This document shows positions 1 through 10,502 of a DNA stretch of 64,000 nt, piece after piece. This stretch comes from Cladochytrium replicatum (lineage: Eukaryota; Chytridiomycota; Chytridiomycetes; Cladochytriales; Cladochytriaceae). Made by a program: the position numbers and the translations under genes. Each line of letters starts with the position of its first letter. Within the stretch, counting starts at the first letter, position 1. Below the pieces are notes generated by a model that saw only the letters and a program-made list of their open reading frames with translations, was not told where the DNA came from and ran no database searches. The stretch is taken from assembly GCA_025526935.1 (NCBI GenBank), contig JAHLKD010000105.1, positions 1 through 64,000 of the forward strand. Reading direction: 5' to 3'.

Positions 1-3000
1 AAAACAAAATGAGAAGCTAAAGCAAAAATCTTCACAAATTTTCAATGCCGTTGGGCTGCTCAGGGGTGGGAGAAAACAAAGTATGCATCAGCAAAAAACA
101 ACGAATTAAAACAGGAGTGTTATAAGAAAACCTAGCAAGATGAGAGGATTCATGACGAAGGAGCTGTGCTAAAGGATTGATGAAAACTGAGTACAAGAAC
201 GGAGACAAAACAGAACCTTGAAAAGACCTCGTGGAAGCAAAAACAAATCAGAAGAACGATCTCTATAACAACCTGAGAAGAACAACGATCAAACATACTC
301 ATCAAAACAGAGATCAAACGGTTTGGAATTCTGGGAAATTGACAAAGACGTTCCCACAAAAGAGGCCTATGCACAGTATCATACGCTGCTTTAATATCTA
401 AGAAAGTAACACAATAAGGCAGAGCAGTGCGGGAAGCCCGTCGAAGGGTAGCATCTAATGCAAAAACACACTCAACACCTGAACGATTGGCCTGGAAACC
501 AGCTTGGGCGGGATCAAGTTTACCAACATGATCTACAAGCATAGGAAGCAGGGTACGCTCAAAGATTTTTCTATCAACATTGGTTAAAGTAACGGGGCGG
601 TACTGACTAATATCACCAATGGAACCCTGATTCTTCCAAACAGGTAACAACAAGCCAGCATTCCAGGCAGAGGGCGACAAACCTGAACGGAAAATAGCGT
701 TTGAAAGTTGAACAAAAAGGATAGCAACATCAGAAGCTAACGGCTTAAATAACTCAGCTGGAATATGGTTTGGGCAAGGATCAGACAATAAACCACTTGC
801 AGCTGAGCGCCGTTGATGACACCTACGCGCGGTGGAAAGAACTTTGCTAACCTCAGTTAAAGAACTAGGAGAAGAACTAAACATATTGTCGCCAGAAGCC
901 TCTCGAGCTCGCTGAGAAAGAGACCAAGTACGAAAAGCTTTGACACGCTCACGTGATAGCCAGTCACGCTCCAAGCGGCAATACTCAACTAAAATAGGAT
1001 CAGGATCATCACAGGAAGAAACAGCTAAATAGTGCTTATGAGCAAGTAAGTAGCTCCGTCGCAAGGCCACTAAATGCGATGGCACAATGGCAGGGCAGGG
1101 CGACGGCGAACTAAACTGGGGGGTCCAATGACACAAGCAGCACACAAAGTAACAAAGGACAAAATAATATCCAATGCAGAGTCAATACATCCCTGTGCAA
1201 CATCCACAGACATTTGGGCAAAGGCGGGAGCTTCTAAAATTAGACTGAGCGCAGCATTGACATCAGCAAGGGTGGGATCAAAAAACAAATGTCCCACATC
1301 CTCCATTGCTTGAAAGACAGCAGGTTCACGCAAGAGATGAGCAGCCCAGCGCTTGTGGGGGGGTGCAGCAGAGGGAGCACTGGCATTGGGAGGAGCAAAA
1401 GAAAACTGTAACCGGAAAATGGTCAGAAGCCCAAGGCATAAACTCGCCGTCGGCTAGACGACTATGAACTATGTAAGAAATAGGATCACATTGAAGCAGA
1501 GGATTGACAAACAACAAATCGATAATGGAGTCACCATTGCGAGAAGAAAATGTGGGGTTATGACAGGAAGGGTGCTTAACTAGAGAGAAACTAGCGGCAG
1601 AAATAAATTGCTCAAACAACCTACCTCTACGATTTGAAGAATGATCACCAGTAGCTAAAAAACGGGCATTGAAATCGCCCAACAAAAGAACAGGGCACGG
1701 AGACGACGGGACATGTTGAGGAAGTGAAGCAATAAACTCTTCAAGGAAGGGGTCCTGAGCAATACCACACGGAGGCAAATAATACCCTCCAACCAAAATC
1801 CCACGAAATGTAAACCATAGAGAGGTGCCACCATAACTGGAAACGAGACGGAAATCAGAAGCTCTACAAAGACTGCGATTGATCTAGACTCCCACACCAG
1901 CCCGTCGTGTACCCGATAACCCAGGAGAAAAACGAGTGTCAAAAATCAAATCTGGGGAAGGCAGCGGGTCTAAAGGAAAAAGGTGTGTTACAGTCAGGAG
2001 CGGAAAAACAATGTGATTTGTGCGCATAAAACGAAACAGTGAATCAAGAACTCCAAAGCTCAAATTTCGACAATTGAAGGTACCAACTCGAACACTAATC
2101 ATTGACGAAGATGGGTTGAGCAAGGCTGACGCGCAATCCCGCGGGCACTGTCCAGCACAGTTTCCTGAGCATCCATGGGGAGCTGACCACGGACATACAG
2201 GAAAATAGCAGGATCAGTAACTGAACTGAGGATATGTGCATATCTCTTGTGGACAACTTCCCTGACCGCAGCCTCCCGCTGCTCCAAAGGCAGAGTAGAG
2301 GCTCGGCGAAGAAAGTCAGGGTTTGATTCGTCAGTGGAAGCTTCCTGGGTGGAGAAGTGCGCACGGAGAGCAATTGCGGTTGAGCGAATACAGATAAAGG
2401 AAGCAATGTTGCGACCAACGAAACTGATGTGGCGGATACCACGCACCACCTCATCGCCCAAGAGAGCCCTCAGCATGGTCCGCACAAAGCTGAGCCGCTG
2501 TCTCATGATGTCCTTGATGTACACAGTGGTCAAATCATCCACACGGGCCTGAAGATCAGCAGGTGGGGAGACCAGCAGCGGAGAGGTCGGAGGATAGAAT
2601 ACGACAGGCCGAGGGCCACGAAGGCTGACATTCGAAGTGGGGTCACGACCAGCAAGGGCAGTCCTGACAGCTTCTGTACGAGATTCAGCACTCAGTGTGG
2701 GGAGACTCTCAAGCACACGGGCACGGGCATTGGCAGCAGCAGCGGCATAAGTGCGTGGACCACGAGGTCCACGTGGGGCAGGTCGACTAGACGGGGGGCG
2801 AGGGCCAGGAGCACCAGAGTTCCCAAGATCGTCCTGAATTGGAGGATTACCATGCAGTTGTCTAGGGGAAGGCACACAGGCGCAGCCACATCATCATGGC
2901 GGGAGACTGGGGCAACTGGAGGTGAAGGCGAAGGCAGCGGCCTCCCAAAGCGACCCACCAGATCCTCGGCCATATCACGACAAACACTAAAAAATTCAGC

Positions 3001-3048
3001 AGGAGTGTCCCTCGGCAAATGTGCAAGCATAGGATCCAGCATCGCCAC
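1..3048 (-). mobile_element. Decayed two-ORF non-LTR retrotransposon (LINE copy 1), 3' end outside the window
   Basis: Read on the minus strand, this copy carries an ORF1 remnant (about 3048-2099), then an apurinic-type endonuclease and a reverse transcriptase spread over several frames. Endonuclease signatures are GTFNCRNLSFG at the start, LLLGDFNARF and ASDHFPVTVFF. The RT part shows the LINE-type blocks YRPVTLTNVDRKIFERTLLP and FLDIKAAYDTVH. Frames change near 1900, 1330 and 1145 and again below 250, so ORF2 cannot be translated in one piece and the copy is dead. The order endonuclease then RT and the protein similarity to the copy at 3377-8403 place both in one LINE family or two sister families, probably near the Tad/R1-like elements. 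The 5' end abuts the A-tail of the SINE at 3049-3351. The 3' end continues left of base 1. Confidence 0.85.
2099..2875 (-). pseudogene. ORF1 (Gag-like) remnant of LINE copy 1
   Basis: A 258-residue open frame whose C-terminal half aligns by eye to ORF1 of LINE copy 2. Both have IRHISFxGRN followed by a conserved SLEQRQVAV/LEQREAAVREVVHKR-like helix and a DPAxFxYxR block. The N-terminus is rich in Pro, Arg and Ala. A second frame at 2692-3048 (starting MAMLDPMLAHLPRD) probably encodes the original N-terminus, so one frameshift separates the two pieces. The stop codon TGA overlaps the ORF2 start as ATGA at 2099-2102. No zinc knuckles are visible. In this family ORF1 is expected to bind the element RNA; that is inferred, not seen. 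Confidence 0.65.
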
Positions 3049-3351
3049 TTTTTTTTTTTTTTTTTTTGAATGTTATAACATGTATTGACAATGCTTAATC
3101 AGTACATGTCACCCACGTGTACTTCAACCAAGATTTGGAATCTTCAGTACTTGGGGAGCCGTGCGAGCCGTAGGAAAGAGGAGCGAAGGCAATGGCGAAT
3201 CGAAGGAGGTGTGGCGCGGTACTTGCACGTGACACGATATTGCGAGAGATATATTTCGTAGGAAATTCGAATCCAGTCCCCTATAGGATTCGAACCGCGG
3301 AGTTTTAGCTTCGAAAAGTCGCATTCGTACCGACTGAGCCACTATGAGGCC
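3049..3351 (-). mobile_element. tRNA-derived SINE with poly(A) tail
   Basis: On the minus strand the unit begins at 3351 with a tRNA-like head of about 74 nt. It contains an A box (TGGCTCAGTCGG) and a perfect B box (GGTTCGAATCC), the internal RNA polymerase III promoter. The acceptor and T stems do not pair well, so it is not a working tRNA gene. The head is followed by roughly 210 nt of unrelated body and a 19-nt A-tail (T-run at 3049-3067). The head starts directly after the 25-nt A-tail of LINE copy 2, and the SINE tail is directly followed by LINE copy 1. tRNA head, body and A-tail are the standard SINE plan; mobilisation would need a partner LINE. Source tRNA not assigned. Confidence 0.7.
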
Positions 3352-3597
3352 TTTTTTTTTTTTTTTTTTTTTTTTTAACAATATTATTATTTATTTTGCA
3401 CATACAGTGCATAACAAAAAACAACACCCAAAGTGCCTTACAAGATGGTCATGGACCAGCACATAGGGAAGCGCGCGCAGCATAAGGAAAAGCAACAAAG
3501 CAAAACAGAGAATGTAAACTCAAACCTGTGGCAACCCGTCAGATACTGCTAAGGTGCCAAAAAACAGGTGAGTAATAAATAATGAGAAAAGAAAACG

Positions 3598-6500
3598 TTA
3601 AAGATCCACAAATGCAGGGCCAAAGAGGGAGTCTGGAGGGGAAACTTCTAATGGCAGACCCATACAGTGAAGCCAAATCTTATGGAGACAACGAAAAACT
3701 AGATACCACGGTGCAAGATTCGCTGGGTTGACAATGCGAAGTGGACGAAGGCTATCAATTGCAACGTCAAGCGGAAGTTGTAAAACAGGAACAGGAACAG
3801 GAGGCAACAATAGGTCAAGACGCAAACATTCTGAAACATGAGATCTAGAGAGAGTTGCAGTGCGGCAGTGACAACACTGCTTGCGGGGGTGATAAAACAA
3901 ACGTCCAAGGCGATACTGCAGAAGCCTCAAGATTGACGAAATAGGGAAGCATGGAGGAGCAATTGCTAGCGCATGAGGGTGTGCAGATGCAAGGGGAGCA
4001 AAGCTAGCAGCTATAGAACCATAGGCAGATGAGGCTACTTGGTGAAAGTGATTTGCGATAACATCAGAAGGTTTGGGAACTACAACATTTGCAGCCGGGA
4101 AGAGGAAGTGATTGTTGAAAGGGACAGGAGAACAACGAAAGTGCTTTCCCTGGTGAAGAAAGAATGACAACATAGAGTGAACCATATCAGGGGCATCATC
4201 ATCCAGCCAACGTTGAAACATCTGAAACTGCAGATATTGAAGCCGAAACTGAAGGTCAGGAAACTTAAAAAACAGTAAAACCCCAGCAATTGAAGTGGAA
4301 AATGAAAGGCGAAGAAATCGACACAAACATTGGTGAATAAAAGTCCGAACTGGTTTGCAAACAGCAACAGAGGGAAGAATAAAATATAAACCAAATTCAA
4401 GAGTAGGTCGAATAAAAGACAAAAACAAATGACGAACCACAACCAGAGAATGAGAACCAAACATCCTTGAAAAAGAAAGCAAAGCAAAAGAAGCTGCGCG
4501 CGCTTTGGCAAGTCGATGGGAAATAGTCAGTGAAACATCAAATCCAGTATCTCCAAAAAAGCAACCCAGATAACGAAATGAAGGCTTGACAGGCAGAGGT
4601 TGACCATGAAGAAGCAAAGGCGAATGAGCAGGAATAGGAATTTTTGTGAGAATCACAGACTTCAAAGGAGCAAAAGAAAAACCACGAGCTTGGGCAAACT
4701 GGTCACAAACAGAGAGAAGAACCTGCATAGCATCCAAAGTAATTGCAAACAAGGCCAAATCATCTGCAAATAAAAAAGAATTATATCGTGGTTTGGCAGG
4801 ATGAAAGAGTGTTATAGGTGGGGCAAATGGTCGGAGGAGCCCAGGTAGAGGATCAAGAAAAGTGATATAGAGAAGTGGACTGAGAACAGAACCTTGAAAC
4901 AAACCTCTAAACAAATCAAAAGCATCTGAAAAACAATTTGCAACAACCACTCTGGAAGAACAAAAATCAAACAGAGACTTCAAAACAAAAACAAATGGCA
5001 ACGGTACTCCCCTAGAAAGAAGCTCAGCCCAAAGAATTGCACGATTTGTGGTGTCATAAGCTGCTTGAATATCTAAAAAACCAGCAACCCAAGGAACCTT
5101 GGCATTAGACGCACAGGGAGATACATGCCTGAAGACCAAAAACACATTCCATTCCCGAGCGGTGTGACTGAAATCCCGCTTGGGCAGCATCAAGTGGGCG
5201 TTGAGACGTGATAGCAGAATAAAGATGTGGCAACAAAGCTCGTTCAAAAATTTTTCGGGCAACACACGAAAGAGTAATGGGGCGATAATTAGTAATATCA
5301 CCAAGCGTACCACGTTGCTTCCAAACTGGGTGCAAAAGCCCAAGATTCCATGAAGTGGGTGTAAGACTACTGCGAAAAATGGACTGAGAAAGTTGCAAGA
5401 ACAATGGAGCAAGAATAGCTGAAATTGGGCGATAAAGTTCTGCAGGCAGACGATCATGACCCGGGGCAGACTCCAAAGGGCAGTCCCTAATAGCTAGAAC
5501 AAAAGCTTCAACATCCAATGGCAGCTGAAAATCACACAGAACAATTGAAGGTGAAACTGGGTCAGCAGCTTGAGCATTGTAGACACTAGCAAAATGATCA
5601 GAATATTTGGCTAAAGACTGAGGATCAAAATCTAAACCATTAGCTGAAGTACGAAAGTTAGCGCAGCGCCGAGCATGAGACACATGTTTCAGAAGAGAAG
5701 GCACTGATGAAGAACTAGGGTCATCAAAAAAATTTGCTTTTGTCTTACGCCTGTGTGATCTCAGAGCTGATTTGAATGCTTTGTGACTATCACGTTGGCG
5801 AGTTCTTAGAAAAGGAAGAAGAGGGTCAGAAGAATTGTGGTGAAAGAGGGAATAATAGTCACGGAATGCTGAACGAGCCTTACTACGCAACAAAGCAATC
5901 TCAGGGGGCAAAGGAGTGGTCGCTGGTGCTCTACGACGAGGTGTTGGTGGTCCCAATGTCAGAACTGCTGTTGCCTCAACAAAATCAACTATAATTTGAA
6001 ATGCGGAATCAATTGCTCCCTGGGCCACTGCACGAGAAAGAGAAGTCCCCACAGGGACCTGAAGTGGTTCCAATGCTGCTGTTAGCGCCTCTGATGTTGG
6101 AGGAAGCAGAATCTTAGCAGTTTCTCTGTGCGACTTACGAATAACTTCATCCTTTAACAATTGGAGATTCCAAGAAGGTAGAGGAGGAGGCACAGTGGCC
6201 TGAGGATCTGGGCCAGCTAAAGAAAATGAACAGGTCACTGCAAAATGGTCTGAAGGATGGGGAGCCATAGACTGGGGTTGATCATGCACTAAATAAGAGG
6301 AAGCTGTCACATAAGTAGAAGCAAAAAACAAATCAATAATTGAACTCCCTAAGTGGGAACAAAAAGTTGGGCGACGAGCTGAAGAAGAAGCTGGGACAAC
6401 CAATGAAAGTGAGTGGGCTGTAAAAAAAGGAAGAAGTGCTCTGGCACGGGCATTAGTAACATGATCACCAGTGCTCTGAGTTCTAAAATTGAAGTCACCC

Positions 6501-6910
6501 ATCAAAACTACTGGTGTATCCGAATTCGAAACAAATTGAGGAAAATCAGATAATGCACCCAAACAGTCTTCCGCAGTCCAACGTGGGGGAAAATAAAATC
6601 CACCAATCACGACCTGACGAAACCTAAACCACAAACCAAACCCAGAAGGAACTGATGCAATCAACCTAAATTGATAAGTACTGCAACGATGTGGGTTAAT
6701 AAGAAGAGCAACACCAGATGCCAAAGGAGCGTCTGGTGGAGGACGAGAATCAAACAACAAATACTCAGAAGAAACACTGTCTAAAGTTAACTGATGAGTT
6801 TCTGTTAAAACTAAAAAATCAAGCTGATGAGTAACAAGCCAAGCAAGTAAATCTGAAAATTCCAGAGGCAAACCTCTACAGTTGAAGGTTCCAGAAAGAA
6901 AAGTCCACAT
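3598..6910 (-). pseudogene. ORF2 of LINE copy 2: endonuclease plus reverse transcriptase, one frameshift
   Basis: The ATG shares its A with the ORF1 stop (TAATG), so translation was probably by stop-restart. Residues 1-230 form an APE-type endonuclease: GTFNCRG, VLTETHQL, VLMGDFNFRT and HPSDHFAVTCSF. The RT follows, with YRPITLSCVARKIFERALLP in the first frame (6910-5105) and, after the frameshift, FLDIQAAYDT and the catalytic FADDLALFA in the second frame (about 5190-3598). A Cys/His cluster near the C-terminus (CCHCRTATLSRSHVSEC) is the zinc-binding motif usual at the end of LINE ORF2. One frameshift between about 5105 and 5190 would stop synthesis before the RT catalytic site. It could also be an assembly error, because no other break is seen. 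Confidence 0.85.
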
Positions 6911-8319
6911 TAATTGCGAGATGTAGTTTCAGAACGCGAAGAACGGGCTAAAGAAACAGTAGCTTCAAAGTCTGCAGCAGGAAGATTAGAACGAAGATAA
7001 TGAAAAACTGCAGGATCATGAGTAATTCGCAAGAGGTGAGCAAATCTTTTGTGAACAGCCTTTGCTACAGCAACTTGACGTTGCTCAAGTGATTGAACAG
7101 ACCCAGAACGAAGCTGCCCAGGGTCAAAAAGATCAACGGGGACCTCATCACCTGGAAAAATGTCCTTGCGGAGCTTGTCAGCACAGTCAGAAGTACAAAT
7201 AAACTCAGCAGTGTTACGCCCAATAAAACTAATATGACGAATGTCACGGGAAAATTGAGGGTTTCCAGAAATTCGATTAATCAGAGTGCGGAGCTGATTA
7301 AGTGGCTGACGACTAATTTCCTTAAACCTCACAGTAGCAAAACCAGCAGCACGATCACGAACAGGCTGAGGAGGATTGATCAAAATTGGTGACTCAGCCG
7401 GGTAATCAATCACCAATCTGGGTGGCCGTAGTGATCTGCGAGATAGGGGGTCCACTCCAGCAACCACTGAGCGATAAAGGGCGGGTTGAGCATCTGCTTC
7501 GGCAGCTTCAATACGAACAATAGCATTTGATGCACGAGAGGCAAATTTTGCAGTGCTGAAAGGCCCAGGATTGCGAGTAGCAGGGGCAGGTGGCGCTCGG
7601 CTAGCACTCGCAACTTGAGCATAGGAAGGCACGGCAGAGACAGCAGCAGGAGGGCAGCTGATAGTTTCAACCAACGGAACTACAGCAATAGTCAATGCAG
7701 CAAAGAAGGCAGCCTCAGTCTCTGGTTCCAATACTGGGAGAAATTGCATTGCACGAGTGAAAGCAGACATCACTAATGGATGAGATCCAGAAGTTTGAGC
7801 AGGGGCCAGCATATGCAGAGCATCCAAGAATCGGTCACGAGGAGTAGGCAAGGGAGAGGTAGCATGATCAGCTGCAGAGGCATTCTTCTCGACCCTGGCA
7901 CGAGAGGCAGGTCGGCGAGTCGGGGGTGATTTTGATGCTCGACGTTTCCCTTTGGGATCAGCATCAGCAAGGGTAAGTGACATTTCGACAGTATCATTCA
8001 TGTGAACATCAACGACACTTGCGGGGGATCTTCCTCTAATTCGAGGCGGTTCTGAAGTGGATGACGCTTGGTCACGTGATCGGCAGTCACGTGATTTGCG
8101 AGGAGAATTCACTTCATCTGCCCACAGAAAATTTTCTCCATCAAAGTTGCTGGGCTGAGAGTCAGGAATGTTTTCCTGAGGGGCGCGAGGGTGGGACACA
8201 GAGGGAGCACGGGAGCGAGCACGGCCAGAAGCGATGAAAATTTTTGAGGGGGGTACGGCGGGCGGCGCGGCATGCGGCGCGTCAGGCGGCTGCGCAGGCG
8301 GAGCGCTGGGAGGCGGCAT
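6910..8319 (-). CDS. ORF1 protein of LINE copy 2
   Basis: An intact frame of about 469 residues from the Met at 8319. The frame is open further upstream through the (CT)n run, giving Ser-Leu repeats, but that run is more likely 5' UTR. The N-terminal half is disordered and rich in Pro, Ala, Ser and Arg. The C-terminal ~150 residues, with IRHISFIGRNTAEF and a following VHKRFAHLLRITHDPAVF block, are shared with LINE copy 1 and look like the conserved RNA-binding part. No CCHC knuckle is visible. The stop TAA overlaps the ORF2 ATG by one base. Role in ribonucleoprotein formation is inferred from element architecture. Confidence 0.7.
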   Translation of the reverse strand: MPPPSAPPAQPPDAPHAAPPAVPPSKIFIASGRARSRAPSVSHPRAPQENIPDSQPSNFDGENFLWADEVNSPRKSRDCRSRDQASSTSEPPRIRGRSPASVVDVHMNDTVEMSLTLADADPKGKRRASKSPPTRRPASRARVEKNASAADHATSPLPTPRDRFLDALHMLAPAQTSGSHPLVMSAFTRAMQFLPVLEPETEAAFFAALTIAVVPLVETISCPPAAVSAVPSYAQVASASRAPPAPATRNPGPFSTAKFASRASNAIVRIEAAEADAQPALYRSVVAGVDPLSRRSLRPPRLVIDYPAESPILINPPQPVRDRAAGFATVRFKEISRQPLNQLRTLINRISGNPQFSRDIRHISFIGRNTAEFICTSDCADKLRKDIFPGDEVPVDLFDPGQLRSGSVQSLEQRQVAVAKAVHKRFAHLLRITHDPAVFHYLRSNLPAADFEATVSLARSSRSETTSRN

Positions 8320-8326
8320 TGATTTT

Positions 8327-8329
<3 letters not shown>

Positions 8330-8395
<66 letters not shown>
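8330..8395. repeat. (AG)n microsatellite at the 5' end of LINE copy 2
   Basis: An almost uninterrupted AG dinucleotide run of about 33 units. On the minus strand it is a (CT)n tract that opens the LINE, so it may be part of the element's 5' UTR or promoter rather than an independent microsatellite. Confidence 0.95.
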
Positions 8396-8398
<3 letters not shown>

Positions 8399-8403
8399 CA
8401 CAT

Positions 8404-8550
8404 TTTTTTTTTTTTTTTTTTTTTTTGAACAATATTATTTATTTATTTGCACATACAATGCATAACAATAAACAACACCCAAAGTGCCTTACAAGATGGT
8501 CGTGGACCAGCACATAGGGAAGCGCGCAAGTCGTAGGGCAAAGCGAAATA
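8404..8550 (-). mobile_element. 5'-truncated LINE tail (copy 3)
   Basis: A 23-nt T-run (8404-8426) is followed by about 110 nt nearly identical to the 3' end of LINE copy 2, including ACACCCAAAGTGCCTTACA and GACCAGCACATAGGGAAGCG. Similarity fades by about 8540. This is the 3' end of a severely 5'-truncated copy, a normal outcome of aborted target-primed reverse transcription. It lies about 30 nt upstream of tRNA-Phe, and its A-tail is the attachment point of LINE copy 2. Confidence 0.85.
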
Positions 8551-8577
8551 GAAATCAGAGATCTTAAAAATATTAAA

Positions 8578-8651
8578 GCGTCCTTAGCTCAGCTGGGAGT
8601 AGCGTAAGACTGAAGATCTTAAGGTCCCCGGTTCAATCCCGGGAGGGCGCA
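8578..8651 (+). tRNA. tRNA-Phe (anticodon GAA)
   Basis: A complete cloverleaf without an intron. The acceptor GCGTCCT pairs with AGGGCGC, with one G-U pair. D arm GCTC/TAGC, anticodon stem TAAGA/TCTTA with loop CTGAAGA (anticodon GAA), variable loop AGGTC, T stem CCCGG/CCGGG with loop TTCAATC, and discriminator A. No CCA is encoded, as expected for a nuclear eukaryotic gene. It is transcribed away from the adjoining LINE chain. A short T-run terminator directly downstream is not obvious. Confidence 0.95.
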
Positions 8652-9885
8652 ATTGGAGTTCGATTTCTGTGGTATTTGTTGGTACGTGCATTTGGAGTGA
8701 AATCTACTTCTGACAAAGTCCCTGATAGTATTCTTAGAGAGCTTTTGAGGGAGTATGTTGCAGTCAAGGTCCATACTGCTCCCTGTCTTCCGAAAATGAA
8801 AATTGTTGTCATTTCTTCCAGTGATTCTCCCCCATCTATCCCGTGATATTTTATCCACTGCCGTCGCCGTTAGTCCCTCTGCCAGTGTCACTTAGTGAAC
8901 TTGCTCCAACGATCTCCTACCTACTCAGCACCTTCACCGATCCTCTGCCATCCTTAACAATCCCTCAAGAAGCCTCCAAATTATGTTCACTTCCTTGCTA
9001 CTTCACTTGATTATCCAGCTTCTACTCATACTCTGCACTCTCTACTTCCCATTGCCCTATGTTGATCCTCTTACACTTCAATAATTATTCTCAAAAGTTA
9101 TGTTCTTGGTGAGTACTGTTTGCCTTGAAAAGTGGTTCACATTGCACACGTGGGTAATTGTTCCATGAACAGGAAAACTTCAGGCTTACTTTACTGATGG
9201 ACATTCAGTGAACTATGTGGTACTGGTCAGAAGGAAGATGTGACTTTCGTAAGATTTGCCACATTCTTCAGTCTCATCTTATTGTAATATTCCAGACTAT
9301 GAACCATCACACTAAATTGATCAGAAGGAAATAAATCAGAGCTACATTTGTGGAATCGAGAGTCTATGAGAGTCTACAAAAATGGAACAGCCAAATTCCT
9401 AACCTATGCCTCTTGGCTGAACTGAGGCTAATCTTGTTGCAATCATTCAGCCCCACTGGGCTCAGCGAAGGTTGACAACCTGTCCTTATCAAAATACTTT
9501 GCTTCATCGACCCATTACAAGATCCTCACTCCAGTTACGTCATCACACTTTGAGAAGTCAACTATCAGCATCGTATCAGTGATTGCCAAAAGGAAAGCAC
9601 CTGTCCACCCACAAATTGTTCAACAAATCCAAATTTTCAGCGTCATTTTAGAGTCAGTGAGAGTATGATGACAGTTGACAGCTGGACACACTTACAACGC
9701 AACGTCACCGAGATTGGTGACCTTGGATTGCCCTAGTGCCTGAACGCTGGCACCAGAAACCCACACACGTGATTGGCAGAAAACGTGACTAAGAGGCGGA
9801 AGCCGAACAATTGGGGTGTCATGCGCATTCCCTATTTAGGCCCGTGCTTAACCCATCTCTCGCAGTCACAGAGGACCTCTACCAG
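8652..9885. other. Intergenic, no gene recognised
   Basis: No convincing coding frame, RNA or repeat was seen between tRNA-Phe and the chromovirus. The last 5 nt (ACCAG, 9881-9885) are the left target-site duplication of the LTR element. Confidence 0.6.
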
Positions 9886-10354
9886 TGTTAAATTCTGTGT
9901 ACCCTTGGAGGGCTTACCCATTGTTTTGTGCAATAGGCTTTTCTCTTGGGCTTGATAAGTTTTTATGCTATTGCTCGATTTATGTTTTGGGCAGTCATGC
10001 TGTTTATTTTCTTTATTGTAATTGTTGAATATTCTTCTGTGTGGGAATATTTATTGCGGTGTGAGGGTGGCTGGTTCCTTGAGACAGTGGAACAAACCAA
10101 ACACTCACACACCACAGGTATAAATAAAGGAGACAGTGGAACAAACCAAACACTCACACACCACAGTCTTCCTGGTTAGCAATCCCAGCCTTGATTTGTA
10201 TTAGCCACAGAGTGCTTGTGTGCAACAAGGGAATTTGCTTTATCATCACCCCATATTCAACTGGGCCAAGAGACGGAACCTGGAGCTGTTGTGCTAGCTA
10301 AAGTACAGCTAAACACGCCCTACCGCTGCCAGGAGAAGCCCTTGGTTTTTAACA
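9886..10354 (+). repeat. 5' LTR
   Basis: Begins TGTTAAATTC and ends TTTTTAACA, with terminal TG..CA. It contains the promoter region described at 10081-10166 and differs from the 3' LTR at a single base that I could find. Confidence 0.95.
10081..10166 (+). promoter_or_regulatory. LTR promoter: TATA box between two 37-bp direct repeats
   Basis: Two identical 37-bp units (10081-10117 and 10130-10166, starting GAGACAGTGG) flank a 12-bp spacer holding TATAAATA at 10119-10126. The same arrangement is in the 3' LTR. A TATA-like box in this position suggests the U3/R border lies just downstream. The duplicated unit may be a transcription-factor site or a repeat that copies part of R. Transcription start is inferred. 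Confidence 0.65.
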
Positions 10355-10356
10355 GG

Positions 10357-10370
10357 TGGTGGTTTCATCC
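10357..10370 (+). other. Candidate primer-binding site
   Basis: Two nucleotides after the 5' LTR is TGGTGGTTTCATCC. A primer binding here would be a tRNA ending GGATGAAACCA plus CCA, which suits an acceptor strand starting GGTTTCA and is compatible with a Gln-type tRNA. The match could not be checked because no such tRNA gene is in the window. Confidence 0.45.
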
Positions 10371-10502
10371 AGGACCCACCATTTTTGGACCTTTTTGTGC
10401 GTTCACTCAGGAACGTATTACCGGCTACACAAACACTTCCCTGATTACTCAGAATTACGGGCGATCAGTTTCGATTATTTTACGCATTTTTCTGAGCACA
10501 AT

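Larger units (their letters stand above)
3352..8403 (-). mobile_element. Near-complete two-ORF non-LTR retrotransposon (LINE copy 2)
   Basis: Full structure on the minus strand: a (CT)n-rich 5' end at 8403, ORF1 (to 6910), ORF2 (6910 to 3598), a 3' UTR of about 220 nt and an A-tail (25 T on the plus strand, 3352-3376). ORF2 carries an endonuclease, RT with FADD, and a terminal Cys-His motif. The last ~110 nt match the tail fragment at 8427-8540, confirming the 3' end. One frameshift near 5105-5190 breaks ORF2; otherwise the copy looks recent. The 5' end joins the A-tail of that neighbouring fragment and the 3' A-tail joins the SINE head. Non-LTR elements insert by target-primed reverse transcription, which fits the A-tails; no flanking target duplication was recognised. 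Confidence 0.9.

Noticed and set aside
8319-8403. N-terminal extension of LINE ORF1 made of Ser-Leu repeats
   Set aside because: It is only the translation of the (CT)n tract; a Met directly after the tract is the likelier start.
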